Positions 5,710 to 6,230 of a stretch of DNA of 6,230 bases are shown here, piece after piece (within the stretch, counting starts at the first letter, position 1; each line of letters opens with the position of its first letter). Source of the DNA: an uncultured Chloroflexota bacterium (GTDB lineage: Bacteria > Chloroflexota > Limnocylindria > Limnocylindrales > Limnocylindraceae). A model generated the notes under the pieces. It had not been told where the DNA came from and did not search any database. It was given only the letters and a program-made list of their open reading frames with translations. Position numbers and translations under genes: made by a program. Where the stretch lies: positions 1 through 6,230 of the forward strand of contig CAIZYO010000205.1 of assembly GCA_903937225.1 (NCBI GenBank). The letters are read 5' to 3'.

Positions 5710-6230
5710 TGCAGCGCATCCAGAGCCGCGCCGAGCTCGCCACTGCACTGCGTGCAGCACCACGACCGATCGGCTTCGTTCCCACGATGGGGGCGCTCCA
5801 CGCCGGTCACGCCGCGCTGATCCGCGCAGCGCGCGCGGAGTGCGCAACGGTCGTCGTCTCCATCTACGTGAATCCGACGCAGTTCTCCGCTCCAGCAGAT
5901 CTCGCCACCTATCCACGCACCATTGACGCAGATGCCACCCTCGCTGAGTCACATGGTGCCGACGTGCTCTTCCATCCGAGCGATGCAGAGATTTACCCGC
6001 CTGATGAGGCGGTGCCGCCCATTGACCCAGGGCCGCTCGCGCTGCGTCTCGAAGGGGCGGCGCGACCAGGGCACTTTGTCGGCGTCGCTACCGTGGTCTC
6101 ACGACTCTTTGATCTCGTGACGCCCGACCGAGCCTATTTCGGTGAAAAGGATGCGCAGCAGCTGCGCGTCGTGGAGTGGATGAGTGCGCGGCGCACCTCT
6201 GCGCCACCGGTCAGCATCCGTCGTGTGCCA
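5709..6230 (+). CDS. panC: Pantothenate synthetase (3'-partial, runs off the right edge)
   Basis: Condenses pantoate with beta-alanine using ATP through a pantoyl-adenylate intermediate. The ATG at 5709 overlaps the last base of the panB TGA (TGATG), and the frame stays open for 174 codons to the window edge. About 100 residues, including the KMSKS-like motif, lie outside. Visible motifs are FVPTMGALHAGH (23-34) with the nucleotidyl-transferase His31/His34, IYVNPTQF (52-59) with Gln58 for pantoate, LEGAARPGHFVGVATVV (114-130), and YFGEKDAQQL (143-152). These are the standard panC signature blocks, and nothing in the visible part is missing. It is the fourth gene of the operon and closes a PanB-PanC pair around the missing PanE and PanD steps. 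Confidence 0.97.
   Translation, partial: MQRIQSRAELATALRAAPRPIGFVPTMGALHAGHAALIRAARAECATVVVSIYVNPTQFSAPADLATYPRTIDADATLAESHGADVLFHPSDAEIYPPDEAVPPIDPGPLALRLEGAARPGHFVGVATVVSRLFDLVTPDRAYFGEKDAQQLRVVEWMSARRTSAPPVSIRRVP

Noticed and set aside
1..6230. tRNA, rRNA, riboswitch, CRISPR, insertion sequence or phage signature
   Set aside because: Scanned by eye on both strands: no repeat arrays, terminal inverted repeats, transposase motifs or room for structured RNA; the only spacer above 20 nt is the 79-bp divergent region.

Overview
The window is a gene-dense stretch of a high-GC bacterial chromosome (about 60% or more by eye). No mobile element, CRISPR array, rRNA or tRNA is visible. Nothing here fixes the taxonomy. 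The preference for TGA stops, promoter-like hexamers lying directly before start codons that lack a Shine-Dalgarno sequence, and a PxMD/ASG-type CoaBC would all fit a high-GC lineage such as Chloroflexota, but that is inference only.

Layout. Positions 1-348 (+) carry the C-terminal end of a small or truncated membrane protein, entered from the left edge. Three bases later it meets the 3' end of a leftward block: ndk (nucleoside diphosphate kinase, 352-816), an M16-family zinc peptidase (834-2174) and an unrecognised 159-residue protein (2171-2650). The peptidase has no ATG, GTG or TTG start upstream of its HxxEH zinc motif. Its most plausible start is a CTG that overlaps the stop of the preceding gene as CTGA, which makes it 446 residues rather than the 372 given by the first in-frame ATG.

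A 79-bp divergent spacer (2651-2729) separates this block from a rightward operon: coaX (type III pantothenate kinase, GTG start), coaBC (bifunctional phosphopantothenoylcysteine decarboxylase/synthetase), panB (ketopantoate hydroxymethyltransferase) and panC (pantothenate synthetase, cut by the right edge). Junctions overlap by 4, 4 and 1 nt, so the genes are almost certainly co-transcribed and translationally coupled. Together they make ketopantoate (PanB), join pantoate to beta-alanine (PanC), phosphorylate pantothenate (CoaX), and add cysteine then decarboxylate (CoaBC) to give 4'-phosphopantetheine. PanE, PanD, CoaD and CoaE are not in the window.

I see no undescribed system. The points worth a second look are the CTG start and hidden N-terminus of the peptidase, apparent leaderless promoters including an 11-nt element shared by two leftward genes, and catalytic-motif substitutions in CoaC (Asn to Asp and Cys to Ser) and in CoaX (loss of the usual Asp of DxGT).
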